A stretch of DNA of 64,000 nucleotides from Artocarpus heterophyllus. Lineage: Eukaryota > Streptophyta > Magnoliopsida > Rosales > Moraceae. The notes under the pieces were generated by a model, which was not told the origin of the DNA, ran no database searches, and saw only the letters and a program-made list of their open reading frames with translations. Below, piece by piece: positions 60,663-64,000 of this stretch. Numbering within the stretch: position 1 is the first letter of the stretch; every line of letters begins with the position of its first letter. The translations under genes were made by a program, and so were the position numbers. The stretch is taken from assembly GCA_025403435.1 (NCBI GenBank), contig JAJQZP010000235.1:987273-1051272 (forward strand), given 5' to 3'.

Positions 60663-62087
60663 ACTTGAACAACAATCTCAGGGGCTTCGGCATAGTGGGA
60701 GGATCAGGCATCAACCTGAGAGGTATATGTTCAATGGGGAAGTCTTTTTGGCTGAACCAGATGAACATGACAGGGATCCTTATACTTATGCAGAAGCTAT
60801 GGAGGATGTTGATTCAAGACTCTGGACAGAGGCCATGAACATAGAGATGAAGTCTATGGAGACTAATCGGGTCTGGGAGCTTGTGGATCTTCCCGAAGGG
60901 GTAAAACCCATAGGGTGTAAGTGGATCTACAAGAGGAAAAGAGGAGTGGATGGAAAGGTCGAAACCTTTAAGACTAGACTGGTAGCTAAGGGTTATACGC
61001 AAAAGGAAGGAATCGATTATGAGGAAACCTTTTCGCCTGTAGCCATGCTTAAGTCCATCCGGATTCTCTTGTCCATAGCTGCCGCTCTCGACTACGAGAT
61101 TTGACAGATGGATGTCAAGACGGCTTTTCTAAATGGCTATCTTGATGAGTCCATTTATATGGAACAACCAGACGGGTTCAAGGTTGCGGGTCAAGAGGGT
61201 AAGGTTTGTAAGCTGCTAAAGTCAATTTATGGACTTAAGCAGGCATCCCGTTCTTGGAACATAAGATTTGATCAAGTGATCAAGACTTATGGGTTCTCAC
61301 AAAATGTGGATGAACCATGTGTTTACAAACACATAAAGGATGGGAAGGTGGTTTTTCTACTGCTCTATGTAGATGACATTCTGCTAATTGGCAATGACGT
61401 TGGGGCATTGTCATCGGTCAAATTATGGTTGACCAAGCAGTTTGACATGAAGGACTTAGGTGAGGCTAATTTTGTTCTCGGTATCCAGATCTTTCGGGAT
61501 AGGAAGAACAAAATGATAGCTTTGTCACAGGCCGGCTACATAGATAAAATTCTCAAGAGGTTTGCAATGCAGGATTCCAAGAAAGGTGGGCAACCATCTA
61601 GGTCTGGAATTACTCTTTCTAAGAAAGACTCTCCAAAGTCTTATGAAGAAAGAGAATACATGAAGAAGGTGCCTTATGCTTCGGCAATGGGTAGTCTCAT
61701 GTATGCCATGCTTTGCACTCGACCGGATATTAGCTATGCGGTCGGGATTGTGAGTCGATTTCAGGCGGATCCAGGACCAAACCATTGGGTTGCGGTAAAG
61801 CATATTTTCAAGTACCTGAGAAGGACTCGAGGGTATATGCTTGTGCATTCGGGTGAGGACTTGACTCCTCTAGGATACACTGATTCGGATTTTCAATCCT
61901 GTCTGGATTCTAAGAAATCGACTTCGGGGTTTGTGTTTACTCTAGGTGGCGGTGCCATCAGTTGGAGAAGTGCGAAGCAAGATTGCACTTCGGATTCAAC
62001 GATGGAGGCCGAGTATGTGGCGGCTAGTGATGCTTCGAAAGAAGCAGTGTGGCTCCGCAAGTTCCTTGGGGATCTTGAGGTAGTTCC
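60663..62087 (+). pseudogene. copia copy 2 RT and truncated RNase H
   Basis: RT sequence resumes in a shifted frame ([15 protein letters not shown] from 60727), reaches LDYEI, and is interrupted by TGA at 61102-61104 where copy 1 has Trp. It continues [26 protein letters not shown] and YVDDILL (about 61366), then RNase H up to [13 protein letters not shown], where the 3' LTR begins at 62088. The last roughly 90 codons of RNase H (including LYCDNSAA and KHIDRKYH) and the polypurine tract are absent. Confidence 0.9.
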
Positions 62088-64000
62088 TGTTAGACATGTA
62101 TGCTCTAAGGAGTAAAAATGTAATACGTTTTTGGAGACATTTTTATCAATAAAGAATTTATTCATTTATATATACCAAATATTGTCCTCTTTACGTTCAT
62201 ATTTGTTGAATGTATGATAAGCAAACAGTAGTCTGAGACTGTCAGTCTAAACCTTAAGAGTTGGGCATATGATGGGATGATTATGCGGTAGACACGACTC
62301 TTAAGGTGATGGTCTAAAATATATGATCCGCAATCGAGGGAATAAAGTTGGGCGCTTTATTCATGTAAAGATTGTTATGTTGTCTATATCCCTTTTGGGA
62401 GATGGTTTGTCTTGGCCATCGGAGTTGGACTCCGTGAATAGAAACATTGGCGCGTTGTCATAGGTGACGATGTGTTGGATCGGGACATAAAGTGAATTGA
62501 TTTGGATTAATAATTCTGTCTTGGCAAATCGATTCACTTTAGACAGTCTTTTGTATTGTATCTTAATCCTGAGATGAATAATGGGCCCGTTGTCTCGACT
62601 TGTGTCTTTTGATGTACCAATGGGTGACTCCCACATCTCTATAGTGGCATGCATGCCGGTACGTTGGAGGCATGACTCTTGATAGCGTAGACTTGTTATT
62701 CATAGATATGGAATCCATAGCTCCTCTTTAGAAGTAATGATATCCTCTTATATGCGTTGTCCTGTAATTGGAAAACTGGAGCGCTCAACCATTTGGATAC
62801 ATAGGTGTAACCGAATGGTATACTATCTTTGGATGGTAAGTTTTCTAATGGTGAGACAATGGAACGTAAGATAAAAATAATCGGGAAGGTAAGACAGAAC
62901 TTGTCCTTAAGCCGATTATGGATGATCATATGGGGATGCGATACACTATGATATGTCATGGAGACTTAGCTACATGAGCTTCGTAATTCTATAAAGTTCG
63001 AGAGTGCAGCTCCAAGCTTTTAGTGGAGTAGCGTTGGAGTTGATAATTGTGAAATGTATATGTGGGATATTGGGTTTCATAATTATCATGAGCTTGAACT
63101 TTATAGGTCCATTTTGGTCCCCTTTGCTAGCTCACAAAGTCCTGTAACGACACGGCGTGCTTTTCCAATAATTGGTGACTTATGTCGGATTTATCAGATT
63201 GGTTTAAAATTTATAAGAATCAAATAATTCATGTCTGTTTATCGGTTGAATTAATTTTGTAAGAAATTAGTTCAAGATGAACTTGTTGAATTATGGTGTT
63301 CGGATAATTCTTGTCTGTTTATCGGTTGTTTTAATTTTGGACAATTAGAACAAGATAAACTTGTAGAATTATTTAAATTGATTTATTTTCTTAGAGATTA
63401 TCTTGATAGAGTTTGTTTTGATCAGATATCTTTTCTATTTGGCTATTTGAATCAAAACTGAGACTTTATCCTTTAGAATCTCGGGTGGAAAATAAAAGAT
63501 TCGCGGAGATTTTTTCTCGGCAGTTCGGCCTGCCGATCAGAAAGTTCGGCCTGCCGAACTAGCCAGTTCGGCCTGCCTATCTCACAGTTCGGCATGCCGA
63601 TCGCGACAGCTAAGATTACGCGTTTTTCACGCGTATCTTATCAGATATTGATCCGAACTTGATTCTGTTTCGATTTTTGAGACCTAATCTGATATGGACT
63701 GACCCCAAGGACCAATAGGTATAAAAAGGGAGTGAGTCTAATGATTTACTGAGATCAATTTGAGAGATTAAGAGTGATACTCTTCTAGTGAGCATCTGAA
63801 AACTCCCTGAGAGCTTTTGTTCACAAATCACGAACACTAGCTTTGGGTTCTCTCTGTTGGTTGGAAGGAGAGTCACCGGTGGAAGAGCTGTACGTGTGAG
63901 CCCACACTCACTCCGGTTGTGGATAGAGAATAGCAAAGAAGACCAGTTGGTTGAGGCTCTTCTGGAACGTTACTTCTCTACACAGGTCGCGGAGGTTCTT
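62088..64000 (+). repeat. copia copy 2, 3' LTR (partial at window edge)
   Basis: Starts TGTTAGACATG and is collinear with the other three LTRs for 1913 bases, with TATAAAAA at 63720-63727 and palindromes at about 63515-63610. It retains the 7-base segment missing from its own 5' LTR and in several places is closer to the LTRs of copy 1. Confidence 0.9.
63515..63610. repeat. GC-rich palindromic motif cluster (copia 2 3' LTR)
   Basis: Four motifs including GTTCGGCCTGCCGAAC and GTTCGGCATGCCGATC; one (near 63525-63545) differs from the matching motif in the 5' LTR both in the arm and in the following linker. Confidence 0.8.

Larger units (their letters stand above)
46857..64000 (+). mobile_element. 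E2 family copy F, split by E1-A and copia copy 2, runs off window
   Basis: Starts TGTAATACCCG at 46857 and follows E2 copy D block by block: 'aatgcccttgaaac' near 47020, CT tract 47105-47235, 'gggtaattatacaac' near 47460, palindrome cluster 47728-47905, 'atggcacactaat' near 47970. It is interrupted at 48003 by E1-A, resumes at 54325 ('tacgtcgtagga' near 54361, 'ggttacgtttttggg' near 54710), and is interrupted again at 54732 by copia copy 2. Its right end lies outside the window. No coding sequence of its own. Confidence 0.7.
54732..64000 (+). mobile_element. Ty1/copia retrotransposon copy 2, right end outside window
   Basis: Same family as copia copy 1 but on the plus strand: 5' LTR (54732-56756), primer site (56759-56770), leader with palindromes, gag-pol from 58401, and a 3' LTR starting at 62088 that is cut by the window end. 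ATGAA (54727-54731) should be the left target duplication; the right flank is not visible. The frame is broken near 60650 and by a TGA at 61102. The 3' LTR begins inside RNase H, so about 270 bases including the polypurine tract are missing. Non-autonomous as it stands. Confidence 0.93.

Overview
This is a window of eudicot-like plant nuclear DNA. The evidence is spliced plant genes with GT-AG introns, plant-specific families (PUB-ARM U-box ligase, CHX antiporter, BAHD acyltransferase, a fragment like the nuclear intron maturases) and a dense, nested load of LTR retrotransposons and MITEs in an AT-rich background. The species cannot be named from the sequence. Only two genes look functional: a U-box E3 ligase cut by the left edge (1-1077, minus) and a three-exon CHX15-type cation/H+ antiporter (43118-46150, minus). 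A BAHD acyltransferase (from 19961, and 38070-38881) is a broken pseudogene. An intron-maturase-like fragment (42261-42765) is a second pseudogene.

Layout. 1-1077 U-box gene; 1078-7015 AT-rich spacer with MITE-like inverted repeats and small repeats; 7016-10523 an old TG...CA element; 10524-12096 spacer with a diverged tandem repeat; 12097-18108 another TG...CA element (family 'E1'), itself split by a family 'E2' element (14340-16637); 18109-19960 spacer upstream of BAHD; 19961-38881 the BAHD pseudogene, split by a four-level nest of about 17.5 kb; 38882-42260 spacer with two hAT-like MITEs; 42261-42765 maturase fragment; 43118-46150 CHX15; 46857 to the window end a second nest (E2 split first by E1-A, which contains E4, then by a second Ty1/copia copy that runs off the right edge).

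The nests can be ordered from target-site duplications read directly: TATAA around copia 1 (21812-31518), TTACC around the E2 copy holding it (21649-34150), TGATT around E1-A (48003-54319), TGTCA around E4 (49022-51208), GTATTTGT around a hAT MITE (39697-40379). In the left nest the order is: old copia remnant into BAHD, E1 into that remnant, E2 into E1, copia 1 into E2. The two long copia copies have about 2.03 kb LTRs, an initiator-Met tRNA primer site and gag-protease-integrase-RT-RNase H order. They lie in opposite orientation, and each carries different disabling lesions.

The most unusual signal is a short GC-rich palindromic motif (consensus near GTTCGGCAGGCCGAAC, with centre AG, CT or AT) that recurs as spaced clusters in at least three otherwise unrelated element types: the copia LTR and leader, E2, and E4. 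It stands out sharply from the AT-rich surroundings. A second signal is the E1 family itself: 3.5-4.1 kb, non-coding, TG...CA ends, 5-bp target duplications, and several internal minisatellite arrays in the same order in each copy.
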